Positions 31,979 to 40,543 of a stretch of 64,000 nucleotides of DNA are shown in pieces (the stretch's first letter is position 1; every line of letters begins with the position of its first letter). The stretch lies in the NCBI GenBank assembly GCA_025056865.1, contig JANWVO010000048.1, positions 62,001-126,000 on the forward strand. The letters are read 5' to 3'. The position numbers and the translations under genes are program-made. Source of the DNA: Bryobacteraceae bacterium. Its GTDB lineage: Bacteria > Acidobacteriota > Terriglobia > Bryobacterales > Bryobacteraceae. The notes under the pieces were generated by a model. It did no database searches. It was given only the letters and a program-made list of their open reading frames with translations, and was not told where the DNA came from.

Positions 31979-33214
31979 ATGAATTCGGCAGCTTTGCTGA
32001 TCCATGTGACCGGGCAGGACCGCCCGGGTGTGACGCACGCGCTGGCCGCGGTGCTGGCGCGCCACGGCGCGCGCGTGCTCGACATCGGCCAGGCGGTCAT
32101 CCATGACGCGCTGGCGCTGGGCATCCTCGTCGAGCTGACCGGCGCGCTGCGCGCTTCGCCGCTGATGACCGACCTGTTGCTGGAGGCGCACCGGCTCGGC
32201 GTGCAGGTGCGCTTCACCGAAGTCGCCGCCAGCCACTACGAGGAATGGGTGCGGCAGCAGGCCAAACGGCGCTATCTGGTCACCGCCCTCGGGCGCAGCC
32301 TGGAAGCGGGCCACCTGTCGCAGATCGCCGGCATTCTGCTGCGGGCCGGACTCAACATCGACCGCATCGACCGCCTCTCCGCCCGCACGCCGCTCGCGCT
32401 GCCGCCCGAGCCGCGCGCCTGCGTCGAGTTCACCGCCAGCGCCGCCAGCCCCGGCGGCGAGCCAGACGAGCACGCGCTCCGCACCGCGCTGGCCGAAATG
32501 GCAGGCGAGGGCGGCATCGATGTCGCCTTCCAGCACGACTCTGTCTGGCGCCGCCACCGCCGCCTGGTGGCCTTCGATATGGACTCCACGCTCATCCAGG
32601 GCGAAGTGATCGACGAACTGGCCGCCGAAGCCGGAGCCGGCGAGCAGGTCCGCCGCATCACTGAAGCGGCCATGCGCGGCGAGCTCGACTTCCGCAAGGC
32701 GTTCCGGGAGCGAGTGGCGCTGCTTCGCGGCCTGCCGGAATCCGCGCTGCAACGTGTGGTGGAAAGGATTCCGCTCACTGACGGCGCCGAGCGGCTGGCG
32801 CGCACGCTGCGCCGGCTCGGCTACAAGACGGCGATCCTGTCCGGCGGATTCACCTTCTTCGGCAGGGTTCTTCAGGAGAGGCTCGGCATCGACTACCTGC
32901 ACGCCAATACGCTCGTCGTGCGGGACGGCGTGGTGACCGGGGAGGTGGCCGAGCCCATTGTCGACGGCGCGGCCAAGGCCGAGCTTCTTCGGCGCATCGC
33001 CGCGCGCGAGGGCTGGCATCTCGAGCAATGCATCGCCGTGGGCGACGGAGCCAACGACCTGCCGATGCTGCGCATCGCCGGCCTCGGCATCGCCTTCCGC
33101 GCCAAGCCCGCGGTGCGCGCCGGCGCGCGGCAGGCGCTCACGCACTCGGGCCTCGATGGAATCCTCTATCTGCTCGGCCTGCGCGACCGGGAAACCGGTT
33201 TCGAAAGCGCCTGA
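31979..33214 (+). CDS. serB: phosphoserine phosphatase with N-terminal ACT domains
   Basis: A 411-residue HAD enzyme that makes serine from phosphoserine. Two ACT-like regulatory domains fill residues 5-180 (LIHVTGQDRPGVTHALAAVL is the first), suggesting amino-acid feedback. The catalytic motif FDMDSTLIQGE has the nucleophile D200 and D202, followed by ILSGGFTFF and GDGANDLPML. The length and order match the SerB class with ACT domains. GGGGAG lies about 12 bases before the ATG. Confidence 0.94.
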   Translation: MNSAALLIHVTGQDRPGVTHALAAVLARHGARVLDIGQAVIHDALALGILVELTGALRASPLMTDLLLEAHRLGVQVRFTEVAASHYEEWVRQQAKRRYLVTALGRSLEAGHLSQIAGILLRAGLNIDRIDRLSARTPLALPPEPRACVEFTASAASPGGEPDEHALRTALAEMAGEGGIDVAFQHDSVWRRHRRLVAFDMDSTLIQGEVIDELAAEAGAGEQVRRITEAAMRGELDFRKAFRERVALLRGLPESALQRVVERIPLTDGAERLARTLRRLGYKTAILSGGFTFFGRVLQERLGIDYLHANTLVVRDGVVTGEVAEPIVDGAAKAELLRRIAAREGWHLEQCIAVGDGANDLPMLRIAGLGIAFRAKPAVRAGARQALTHSGLDGILYLLGLRDRETGFESA

Positions 33215-33226
33215 AGCGGGTGCGGC

Positions 33227-34027
33227 TCAGCCGAGCGGATAGCCCTTCGGCACCATGAAGGTCCGCTTCCAGCGGGTCTTCGTGAAGAAGTTGAGGCCGA
33301 GATCGATCAGGTGGTCGATGGAGATGATGTTCGGATCGGCCAGCCGCTCCGTGCTCGTATCGTAGGACCAGAAGATGATGGCCGGCTTGCCGATGATGTT
33401 TTCGCGCGGCACGAACCCCCAATAGCGCGAATCGAGCGAATTGTCGCGGTTGTCCCCCATGGCGAAGTAGTGGCCGGGCGGGACCACCACTTCTCCGTTG
33501 ACCACGTGGCGCGACAGCATTTCATAGGCGGGCTCCGCCAGCCTCGTGTTCGGCTCGGAGGGGAAGTTGTCCCGGTAGGAGTCGATGTAGGGCGTCTTGT
33601 GGACGACGTACGGCTCCTTTACCGCCTTCCCGTTCAGATAGAGCTGCTTGTTCACGATGCGGATGCGGTCCCCGGGCACGCCGACGATGCGCTTGATGTA
33701 GTTCTCGCGCGGGTTGACGGGGAACTTGAAGACCACGATGTCGCCCCGCTTCACCTCTACGTAAGGCAGCAGGAAGCGGCTCACTGGCCCGGGCGGCGCG
33801 TAGGCGAGCTTGTCGACGAACATGTGGTCCCCGATGAGCACCGTGTCCTCCATCGAGCCGGTGGGGACGACGAAGGCCTGAAGCAGCGTCGTGGTGCCGA
33901 ACAGAAGGAGGATGATCGTCACTGCCCATTCGGAGACGAACGCGCGGACTTTTTCGGCGAAATCCGGCTGAAACGTCTCTTTCTTTTCCGTTTCCTTCCG
34001 GGCGGATTTCCTGAGGGTATTTTTCAT
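33227..34027 (-). CDS. lepB: signal peptidase I (first of a tandem pair)
   Basis: A 266-residue membrane peptidase that removes Sec/Tat signal peptides at the outer face of the inner membrane. One membrane anchor lies at about 35-52. The catalytic dyad is S58 in PTGSMED and K112 in NYIKRIVGVPGD, and the box GDNRDNSLDSRYWG is intact. The N-terminus is very basic (KNTLRKSARKETEKKE). It begins 10 bases after the stop of a paralogue (34038-34850), with which it is closely similar. The pair forms an operon with the JAMM-like gene upstream. Confidence 0.94.
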   Translation of the reverse strand: MKNTLRKSARKETEKKETFQPDFAEKVRAFVSEWAVTIILLLFGTTTLLQAFVVPTGSMEDTVLIGDHMFVDKLAYAPPGPVSRFLLPYVEVKRGDIVVFKFPVNPRENYIKRIVGVPGDRIRIVNKQLYLNGKAVKEPYVVHKTPYIDSYRDNFPSEPNTRLAEPAYEMLSRHVVNGEVVVPPGHYFAMGDNRDNSLDSRYWGFVPRENIIGKPAIIFWSYDTSTERLADPNIISIDHLIDLGLNFFTKTRWKRTFMVPKGYPLG

Positions 34028-34037
34028 GGCAGACGGG

Positions 34038-34850
34038 TCACATGCGGAAATCGTGTCCGCGGATCAGCAGGAACGTGCGGCGCCACCGTGTCTTGGCGAA
34101 GAAGTTGGTGGCCAGGTCCTTGAGGTGTTCGAGGCTGAGTCCCGGGCTGACCAGCCGGTGCGTCGGCGCGTCGTAGGACCAGTAGACCAGCAGCGGCTTG
34201 CCGATGATGTTCTCCCGCGGGACGAACCCCCAGTAGCGCGAATCGAGGCTCGAATCCCGGTTGTCGCCGAGGACGAAATAGTGCCCCGGCGGCACCACCA
34301 CTTCGCCGTTGCTCGTGTGGCGCTCCAGCATCTCCCAGGCGCGCCTGTCGACGCGCGTGTTGGGAGCCGAGGGGAAGTTGTCCCGGTAGGAGTCGTAGTA
34401 GGGCGTCTTGTGGAACTTGTAGGGCTCGTCGAGCGGGCGGCCATTGAGATAGACCTGCTTGTCGGCGATGCGGATGCGGTCTCCGGGGATGCCGATCACC
34501 CGCTTGACGAACGTCTGCCGCACGTCCGCCGGGTAGCGGAAAACGACAATGTCGCCGCGCCGCACCGGCGTGTAGGGCAGCAGGTGGCGGCTGATCGGAC
34601 CGGCGGGCGCATAGGCGAGCTTGTCCACCAGAAGATGGTCGCCAATCAGCAGGTTGTCCTCCATCGATCCGGTCGGAATCACGAACGCCTGCACCAGCGT
34701 CGTGGTGCCGAAAAGCAGCAGGATGATCGTGATCGTCCACTCGGTGATCACATTGCGCGGGTGCGGCGCCTCGGCTGCCGCCGGCGCGGGCTCGGGCTGC
34801 GGTGCAGGCTCGGGCTGGACGATCGGGCTTTCCGGCGACACCACTGTCAT
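34038..34850 (-). CDS. lepB: signal peptidase I (second of a tandem pair)
   Basis: A 270-residue paralogue of the neighbouring peptidase. The N-terminus is a Pro/Glu/Ala-rich cytosolic tail (QPEPAPQPEPAPAAAEAP) instead of the basic tail of its neighbour. S62 (PTGSMED) and K116 (FVKRVIGIPGD) form the dyad, and GDNRDSSLDSRYWG is intact, so both copies should be active. Its ATG overlaps the upstream stop (ATGA at 34847-34850). The difference in tails suggests different partners or regulation. Confidence 0.93.
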   Translation of the reverse strand: MTVVSPESPIVQPEPAPQPEPAPAAAEAPHPRNVITEWTITIILLLFGTTTLVQAFVIPTGSMEDNLLIGDHLLVDKLAYAPAGPISRHLLPYTPVRRGDIVVFRYPADVRQTFVKRVIGIPGDRIRIADKQVYLNGRPLDEPYKFHKTPYYDSYRDNFPSAPNTRVDRRAWEMLERHTSNGEVVVPPGHYFVLGDNRDSSLDSRYWGFVPRENIIGKPLLVYWSYDAPTHRLVSPGLSLEHLKDLATNFFAKTRWRRTFLLIRGHDFRM

Positions 34851-36028
34851 TTTAGCGGATCGGCCCCTTCTGCCCCCGGGCTGCCCTCCGGCGGCATCAG
34901 CCGGAGCTCGATGGATTCGGCAACGCTGTTGCCGGGCGAGAGGATCGCCTCCATGCGGAAGCTCACGTTGTGGCTCGAATGCCGGTATACGAGGGCTCCG
35001 CGGGCCACGTCCTCCCTGCGCAGATCGATCATCCGGGTGGTGGGCCCGTCGCGAATCACGAGCGAAGCGCTTTTGCACGCCGAAAGGGCGGGGGCCTGGG
35101 GATTCCACCGCAGATGGATCTCGCTTCCCACCTGCACCGCCGAAAGGCCCAGCGCGAAGGGATCGCCCGACTCGGGGGCGCGGGAGGGCTGGTGGATCAG
35201 GCCGGCCACCTGAACGCCGATCACGACGCCGACCAGCAGAAAGGCCAACAGGGCCAGCACCAGCAGCCACCCGCCTGCCGCGCGGCTGGGAGCTGCCTGC
35301 GGAGCAGGAGAGTGGGTTCTTGTTTCCAGGGGAGCAGCCGGCGCCCCCGGCCCGGGCCTGTTCTCCTCCTGCCCTGACCCGCCGGAAGCCTGCCTCCGCG
35401 GAGGAGCGCCGCCTCCCAGCTCCCTGCGGCGAAACGGAAACCTCACGGCAGGCGGGCCAGCCCGGAATGCGCCATCCTCGCGGAAAAAGAAGGCAGCCTC
35501 CGCAGGCCGCGTGGCGTGCGGGCGGAGCAGCAGAAAGACCCCGTGCGGGTGAGGGAGCCAGGTGTCCAGCAGCTCGATGTCTTCCGGCGTCAGTTCCAAG
35601 TCTCCCCGCGTGTGGCTCCGGTAAAAGCCTACCAGATGAACCGGACGGCCCGGACCCGGCGCCCAAGAGGCCACCATCTCTGCAAACGTCTCCCGGTCCC
35701 TGGGCGACAACTGGAAATTCGGTCCGTACAGGTGCTCACAGGGGAAGCCCACCGCATCCTCGATGACCACCAGCGCCTCTCCATCGGCCTGTTCCACCCG
35801 CCCCAGCAGCAACCCGCCCACCTCCATCCCCCGCCGCGGCAAGGCGCTCAGGCCGCGCAGCGCTTCTGCGGCCAGCCGGTCCACCACGCCAAAATCGATC
35901 CGCACGCAGCAGCCGGCTCCCGGCGCCTTGTGGAGATAGGCCTGCCGCAATCCTTCCTGCTGCCGCCCGGTGCTTTTCCGCATGCGACTGTCGGGCTCCT
36001 CCTTCTGCGCCCGGCCTGGCTGGCGCAT
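34847..36028 (-). CDS. JAMM/MPN-like domain protein with single membrane anchor
   Basis: A 393-residue protein. Residues 45-185 resemble a JAMM/MPN isopeptidase domain: E69 in GMEVGGLLLG, then VGFYRSHTRGDLELTPEDI at 133-151. Aligned with the JAMM motif HSHP-x7-S-xx-D this gives R137-S138-H139 and T147/D150, so the first zinc His is Arg. A proline-rich linker (200-250), a membrane helix (about 253-275) and a C-terminal beta domain (290-393) follow. The start at 36028 is not certain; 35983 is an alternative with AGGAGG about 14 bases upstream. It overlaps the second lepB by ATGA. The enzyme may be inactive or use changed metal binding; its role is unknown. Confidence 0.7.
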   Translation of the reverse strand: MRQPGRAQKEEPDSRMRKSTGRQQEGLRQAYLHKAPGAGCCVRIDFGVVDRLAAEALRGLSALPRRGMEVGGLLLGRVEQADGEALVVIEDAVGFPCEHLYGPNFQLSPRDRETFAEMVASWAPGPGRPVHLVGFYRSHTRGDLELTPEDIELLDTWLPHPHGVFLLLRPHATRPAEAAFFFREDGAFRAGPPAVRFPFRRRELGGGAPPRRQASGGSGQEENRPGPGAPAAPLETRTHSPAPQAAPSRAAGGWLLVLALLAFLLVGVVIGVQVAGLIHQPSRAPESGDPFALGLSAVQVGSEIHLRWNPQAPALSACKSASLVIRDGPTTRMIDLRREDVARGALVYRHSSHNVSFRMEAILSPGNSVAESIELRLMPPEGSPGAEGADPLK

Positions 36029-36089
36029 GAGCCCATTATCGCCTCCTCCGCTTCCACCGGCTGCCGGGGCAGCGCCTTACAATGGTCGC

Positions 36090-36917
36090 GTGGCCGGAAC
36101 CCTTTTCGTGGTGGCGACACCCATCGGCAACCTGGAGGACATCACGCAACGGGCCATTGAAACCCTCCGCCGGGCCGCATGGGTCGCCTGCGAGGACACG
36201 CGGCAGACGAGGAAGCTGCTGGAGCGCTACGGCATCCCGGCGCGGCTGGCCAGCTATCACGAGCACAACGAGGAAGAGCGCGCTCTGGAACTGCTCGGGC
36301 GGCTGGAGGAAGGCGAAGACGTCGCGCTGGTGGCCGACGCGGGCACGCCGCTGATCTCCGATCCCGGCTTCCGGCTGGTGCGGAAGGCCGTCGAGCGGGG
36401 CATCCGCGTGGTTCCCATCCCCGGTCCGGCCGCCTTTGTCGCCGCGCTTTCCGCCTCGGGCCTGGAAACCGACAGCTTCTACTTCGGCGGATTCCTGCCC
36501 CGCCGCAAGGCCGAGCGCGTGCGGCTGCTGGAGACTCTCGCCGCCCTTCCCTGCACGCTCGTCTTCTATGAGGCTCCGCACCGGATTCTGGAGGCGCTGG
36601 CCGATCTAGAGTCGGTCATGCCGTCGCGGCCCGTCGTCCTTGCCAGGGAGCTGACCAAGATCCACGAGGAATTCCTCCGCGGAACGGCCCGCGAGTTGCG
36701 GGAGGAGCTGGGCCGCCGCGGCGCGGTCCGCGGAGAAATCACGTTGCTCATCGGCAAGCAGGCGGGCGGCGAACAGCGCCCGGGCTGCCCCGAAGATCTG
36801 GAGGCCGAAGTGGCGCGGCTCGAGCAGCAGGGCCTCCCGCGGATGGAAGCGATGAAACGTCTGGCCCGGCAGCTTGGAGTGGGAAAGCGGGAAATCTACC
36901 GCCGGCTGCGAAGCTAG
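36090..36917 (+). CDS. rsmI: 16S rRNA 2'-O-ribose C1402 methyltransferase
   Basis: A 275-residue tetrapyrrole-methylase-fold enzyme that methylates 16S rRNA C1402. GTLFVVATPIGNLEDITQRA is the N-terminal family block, then ACEDTRQTRKLL, ALVADAGTPLISDPGFRLV, IPGPAAFVAALSASGL and FYEAPHRI follow. The C-terminal helical domain (ARQLGVGKREIYRRLRS) is typical. The start is a GTG at 36090; the next upstream frame lacks the family sequence. It ends tail-to-tail with the ArsR gene, sharing CTAG. Confidence 0.94.
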   Translation: MAGTLFVVATPIGNLEDITQRAIETLRRAAWVACEDTRQTRKLLERYGIPARLASYHEHNEEERALELLGRLEEGEDVALVADAGTPLISDPGFRLVRKAVERGIRVVPIPGPAAFVAALSASGLETDSFYFGGFLPRRKAERVRLLETLAALPCTLVFYEAPHRILEALADLESVMPSRPVVLARELTKIHEEFLRGTARELREELGRRGAVRGEITLLIGKQAGGEQRPGCPEDLEAEVARLEQQGLPRMEAMKRLARQLGVGKREIYRRLRS

Positions 36918-37279
36918 GAGGCGCTGTTTGATTTCATCCACAGCCGGCGGGCTGCCTCCACTGCGGCGCGGATGTCCTCGTGGCGGGCAAGGCCTGTTTC
37001 GAGGAACTGAAGCCCGTCGAGCAGCCAGTCCGAGAAGGACGGGTTCGTCAGCGAGTAGTAGACATGCCGCCCCTGCCGGCGCTCCTGCACCAGATGGTGC
37101 GCGCGCAGGATGGCCAGGTTCTGCGAGACTGAAGAGTGGCTGATGCCGAGAATCTGCTGAAGCCCGTTGACGTCCATCTCCCCGTCGTGCAGCTCGATGA
37201 GGATCCGCAGACGGTGAGGATGGGAGATGGCTCCCAGCAGTTCAGCCAGCTCTTTCGCGATCAGCGCCCGTTGGGGAAT
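36914..37279 (-). CDS. ArsR-family transcriptional regulator (non-standard start)
   Basis: A winged-helix repressor of about 121 residues if read from an ATT at 37279. The family blocks are ELAELLGAISHPHRLRILIE and the recognition helix ISHSSVSQNLAILRAHHLV, with the wing RRQGRHVYYSL. No metal-binding CxC is seen. There is no ATG/GTG/TTG before the ATG at 37177, which would cut the first helices. A GAGGAGG lies 5 bases before the ATT (plus 37285-37291), and a promoter lies 40 bases further up. An alternative is a one-base indel joining the ATG at 37302. It diverges from the type I secretion operon and probably represses it. Confidence 0.7.
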   Translation of the reverse strand: MPQRALIAKELAELLGAISHPHRLRILIELHDGEMDVNGLQQILGISHSSVSQNLAILRAHHLVQERRQGRHVYYSLTNPSFSDWLLDGLQFLETGLARHEDIRAAVEAARRLWMKSNSAS

Positions 37280-37318
37280 AGCCGCCTCCTCGAAGGCTGC
37301 ATCCGGCCTTCACTGACG

Positions 37319-37347
37319 AGTATGCCGGAACCGGGGCGGCTTGTCAA
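37319..37347 (-). promoter_or_regulatory. promoter of the ArsR-family gene
   Basis: On the minus strand TTGACA (plus 37347-37342) and CATACT (plus 37324-37319) are separated by exactly 17 bp. Transcription would begin near 37312, leaving a leader of about 32 bases that contains the GAGGAGG site. This short leader supports a translation start close to 37279. Confidence 0.55.
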
Positions 37348-37371
37348 ACATCTACATATTCTGACAATATG
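37341..37371 (+). promoter_or_regulatory. promoter and palindromic operator of the type I secretion operon
   Basis: TTGTCA at 37341-37346 and GACAAT at 37363-37368 (16-bp spacing) form a plausible plus-strand promoter. A perfect inverted repeat CATATT-CTGAC-AATATG at 37355-37371 covers the -10, a typical place for an ArsR-family operator. Binding would block the secretion operon and lies just upstream of the arsR promoter. The remaining region to 37550 shows no other clear element. Confidence 0.5.
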
Positions 37372-37550
37372 AAAGGTCCCCATCGCTTTCCACAGCAGTA
37401 AGATTCCCACTACGGCGTCCCCGCGCGGCCCCCTGAACCAGGCAGGAAGGAGCGCCCCCGGAAGGAAACCCGGAATCCGGGGTGAGCCGGCGGGGCTTGC
37501 GAAGCAGGGCGCGCTCACGCGGATGCGGTCAGGAAGCAAATCGTGAACTT

Positions 37551-39242
37551 ATGGCAGCAAATGGCTCCAAAGAACTGATCTACCACCACGTCCATCCGTT
37601 CCGCCGTTTGCAGGAATGGATCCGGCTGGAAAGCGAAGACTCCTGGGTGGTGGTGATCTACACTGCGGCCACGGGGCTGGTCTCGCTGGTGGTACCCGTC
37701 GCCGTGCAGGCCGTGGTCAACACGATCGCCTTCGGCACGCTGTTGCAGCCGCTGGCGGTGTTGACGATCCTCGTCTTCCTCGGCCTTCTGGCGGTGACCT
37801 GGCTGAACGCCTACCGGCAGTATGTGGTGGAGATGATCCAGCGGCGCATCTTCGCGCGCCTGGCCGGCGACGTGGCCAACAAGCTGGTACGCGTGGAGCC
37901 GCGGTTTTTCGACCGCTACCACGGCCCCGAGCTGGTCAACCGCTTCCTGGAGGTGGTGACCGTGCAGAAGGCCGGCGCCGCGCTGCTGCTGGACGGCCTG
38001 ACGGTCGTCGTGCAGACGCTGATCGGCATGATCCTGCTGGCGGTGTATCACCCCTTCCTGCTCGCCTTCGACGTGCTGCTGGTGCTCAGTCTCTTCACGG
38101 TGCTGTTTCCGATGGGGGCGGGGGCGATCCCGACGGCGGTGAAGGAGTCAAAGGCCAAGTACGCGCTGCTGGCGTGGCTGGAGGAATTGGCCCGCCACCA
38201 GATTGCCGTGAAGTCGCGCGCCGGCCTTGCATTGGCGCTCGAGCGGACCAACGATCTGGTGAAAGACTACCTGCATTACCGCGCCGAGCATTTCCGCATC
38301 CTGCTGCGCCAGATTGTCGGATCGTTTGCGTTGCAGGCCTTTGCCAGCGCGACCCTGCTGGGCGTGGGCGGCTGGCTGGTGATCGACCGGCAGATGACGC
38401 TGGGCCAACTGGTGGCAGCCGAGCTGGTGGTCGCGCTGGTCACCAGCGGCATCACCAAGTTCGGCAAGCACCTCGAGCAGTTCTACGACCTGATGGCGTC
38501 GCTCGACAAGCTGGGATATCTGACCGATCTGCCGACCGAGCGCGAAGGCGGCGAGCCGCTGCCGCGCAGGGCGGGGGCGGCGGAGCTGAAGCTGGTAAAC
38601 GTCACCGTCGAGGCGGGGGATTCGGTTCCGCTGCTCGAGCACGCTTCGCTCACTGCGGAGGCTGGTTCGCGGGTGGGCCTGCTGGGCTCGACCGGCAGCG
38701 GCAAGAGCAGCCTGCTGGACGTGCTTTACGGGCTGCGGGCGCCGGCGGGCGGCCATGTGGAGATTGATGGCCGCGACTACCGGGAGCTCAGCCTGGACGA
38801 ACTGCGGGACCAGATTGCCCTGGTGCGCGAACCGCAGATCTTCGAAGGTTCCGTGCTGGAGAACCTGCGCCTCGGCAGGGAGGAGCTCACCACCGAGCGC
38901 GCCCGCGAGGCGCTCGAAGAGGTCGGGCTGCTCGATCATGTGCTGAAAATGCCGGACGGGGTGAATACGAGGCTGGCCACCGGCGGCGCGCCGCTCTCGG
39001 CAGGGCAGGCGATCCAGCTGGAGCTGGCGCGCGCGCTTGCTCACGAGCCACGTGTGCTGATCCTGGATGAATGCCTCGACTGGCTGGAGGACCTGCCCGA
39101 GCGCGGCCGCCTGCTCGAGCTGGTGTTTGCGCCGCGCGGCCGCTGGACGGTCATCGTGGCCAGCCACAACGAAGAGATCCTGAAACGTTGCGACCGCGTC
39201 TACGAAATCCGCGACAGGAAACTGGTGGAGGTAAGGCGATGA
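37551..39242 (+). CDS. ABC exporter (membrane domain fused to ATPase), type I secretion
   Basis: A 563-residue half-transporter. Membrane helices occupy about 30-300. The ATPase has Walker A GSTGSGKS (379-386), signature LSAGQ (482-486), Walker B LILDE (503-507) and H539. The usual Q-loop Gln is Arg426 (LVREPQIF), and the D-loop SALD is replaced by LDWL. There is no N-terminal C39 peptidase. Its overlap with an HlyD gene (ATGA) and a TolC gene makes it the inner-membrane part of a type I system. The substrate is unknown. The changed loops may be normal for a secretion subfamily. Confidence 0.88.
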   Translation: MAANGSKELIYHHVHPFRRLQEWIRLESEDSWVVVIYTAATGLVSLVVPVAVQAVVNTIAFGTLLQPLAVLTILVFLGLLAVTWLNAYRQYVVEMIQRRIFARLAGDVANKLVRVEPRFFDRYHGPELVNRFLEVVTVQKAGAALLLDGLTVVVQTLIGMILLAVYHPFLLAFDVLLVLSLFTVLFPMGAGAIPTAVKESKAKYALLAWLEELARHQIAVKSRAGLALALERTNDLVKDYLHYRAEHFRILLRQIVGSFALQAFASATLLGVGGWLVIDRQMTLGQLVAAELVVALVTSGITKFGKHLEQFYDLMASLDKLGYLTDLPTEREGGEPLPRRAGAAELKLVNVTVEAGDSVPLLEHASLTAEAGSRVGLLGSTGSGKSSLLDVLYGLRAPAGGHVEIDGRDYRELSLDELRDQIALVREPQIFEGSVLENLRLGREELTTERAREALEEVGLLDHVLKMPDGVNTRLATGGAPLSAGQAIQLELARALAHEPRVLILDECLDWLEDLPERGRLLELVFAPRGRWTVIVASHNEEILKRCDRVYEIRDRKLVEVRR

Positions 39243-40543
39243 GCACGCATGTCCTTCCCGTCATGGCCGAACTCGACAGCGGAAAGCGGGTGCGCACGGT
39301 GGCGCGCTCGCTGGTGGTATTTTTCGTGCTCTCGGTCATCGCGCTCATCTTCACGCCCTGGCAGCAGAGCGTGTCCGGGATGGGCCACGTCTCGGCACTG
39401 GCCCCGCTGGAGCGCGTGCAGGCGATCAGCGCGCCCGTCGAAGGCCGCGTCGCCCGCTGGCATGTGAGCGAAGGCGTCCACGTCCGGGAAGGCCAGCTCA
39501 TCGTGGAGCTGACCGACAACGATCCGCTGATCCTGGACCGGCTCCAGAACGAGCGCACCGCGGTGAGCGAGCGGCTGATGATGGCCGAACGCCGGGCCGC
39601 CGCGCACGAAGAGCGCATCGGGCGCCTTGTCGAGTCCCGCTCGAACGCCGTCAGCGCCGCCCGCAACCGCGTGCAGATGGCCAATGACCGCATCGTGCAG
39701 AACGAGCAGGCGCTGCGCGCGGCTGAAGAACGGCTCACTGCGGCCCGGCTCAACATTGCGCGGCAGCGCAACCTCGTCGAGCGCGGGCTCACCAGCCAGC
39801 GCGCGGTCGAGCTGGCGCAGCAGGAGTTCGCCACCGCGGAGGCGGAAGTGCGCCGCGCGGTGGCGGCGCTTAACGCGGCACGCACCGAGAAGCAGGCGCT
39901 CGAAGACGACCTGCGCAAGACGATGGCGGACGCCGACGCCGCCATTGAGAGCGAGCGCGCCGCGCTCAACCTCGCGCGCGCCGAGATCGCCAACATCAGG
40001 GCCGAGCTCCAGCGCGTCGATTCGCGCCTGGCCCGCCAGCAGACGCTGAAGGTGTACGCGCCGCGCAACGGAACCATCCTCCGGCTGCTGGCACAGCCCA
40101 ACAGCGAGCTGCTGAAGAGCGGCGAACCGGTGGCGCTGTTTGTGCCGGACGCACGCGAGCCTACCGTCGAGCTGTGGTTGGACGGCATGGACATGCCTCT
40201 CGTCCAGGTGGGCGACAAGGTGCGGCTTCAGTTCAACGGCTGGCCCGCCATCCAGTTCGTGGGCTGGCCCTCGGTGGCCGTCGGCACCTTCGGCGGCGTT
40301 GTGCGTCTGGTAGATGCCGCGGAGACCAACGGTGGCAAGTTCCGCATCCTGGTCACGCCGGACCCGGAGGACGACCCCTGGCCGTCGCCCCGCTATCTGC
40401 GGCAGGGCGTGCAGGCCAAGGGCTGGGTGCTGCTGCGGCAGGTGACGCTCGGCTGGGAGCTTTGGCGCCGCTTCAACGGCTTCCCGCCGGTGATCGCCGA
40501 AGACGAGCCTGGCGCGGCGGGTGCGAAGGGGAAAAAGAAATGA
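39239..40543 (+). CDS. HlyD-family membrane-fusion protein of the type I system
   Basis: A 434-residue adaptor. One membrane helix (about 23-42) follows a short basic cytosolic tail. VQAISAPVEGRVARWHVSEG and VREGQLIVELTDNDP form the lipoyl half-motif. A long coiled-coil hairpin (about 100-265, including RNRVQMANDRIVQNEQAL and LRKTMADADAAIESERAA) follows, then VYAPRNGTILRLL and a beta-barrel domain (RLQFNGWPAIQF). It overlaps the ABC gene by ATGA and is overlapped by the TolC gene in the same way, so the three are one operon. Confidence 0.9.
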   Translation: MSTHVLPVMAELDSGKRVRTVARSLVVFFVLSVIALIFTPWQQSVSGMGHVSALAPLERVQAISAPVEGRVARWHVSEGVHVREGQLIVELTDNDPLILDRLQNERTAVSERLMMAERRAAAHEERIGRLVESRSNAVSAARNRVQMANDRIVQNEQALRAAEERLTAARLNIARQRNLVERGLTSQRAVELAQQEFATAEAEVRRAVAALNAARTEKQALEDDLRKTMADADAAIESERAALNLARAEIANIRAELQRVDSRLARQQTLKVYAPRNGTILRLLAQPNSELLKSGEPVALFVPDAREPTVELWLDGMDMPLVQVGDKVRLQFNGWPAIQFVGWPSVAVGTFGGVVRLVDAAETNGGKFRILVTPDPEDDPWPSPRYLRQGVQAKGWVLLRQVTLGWELWRRFNGFPPVIAEDEPGAAGAKGKKK

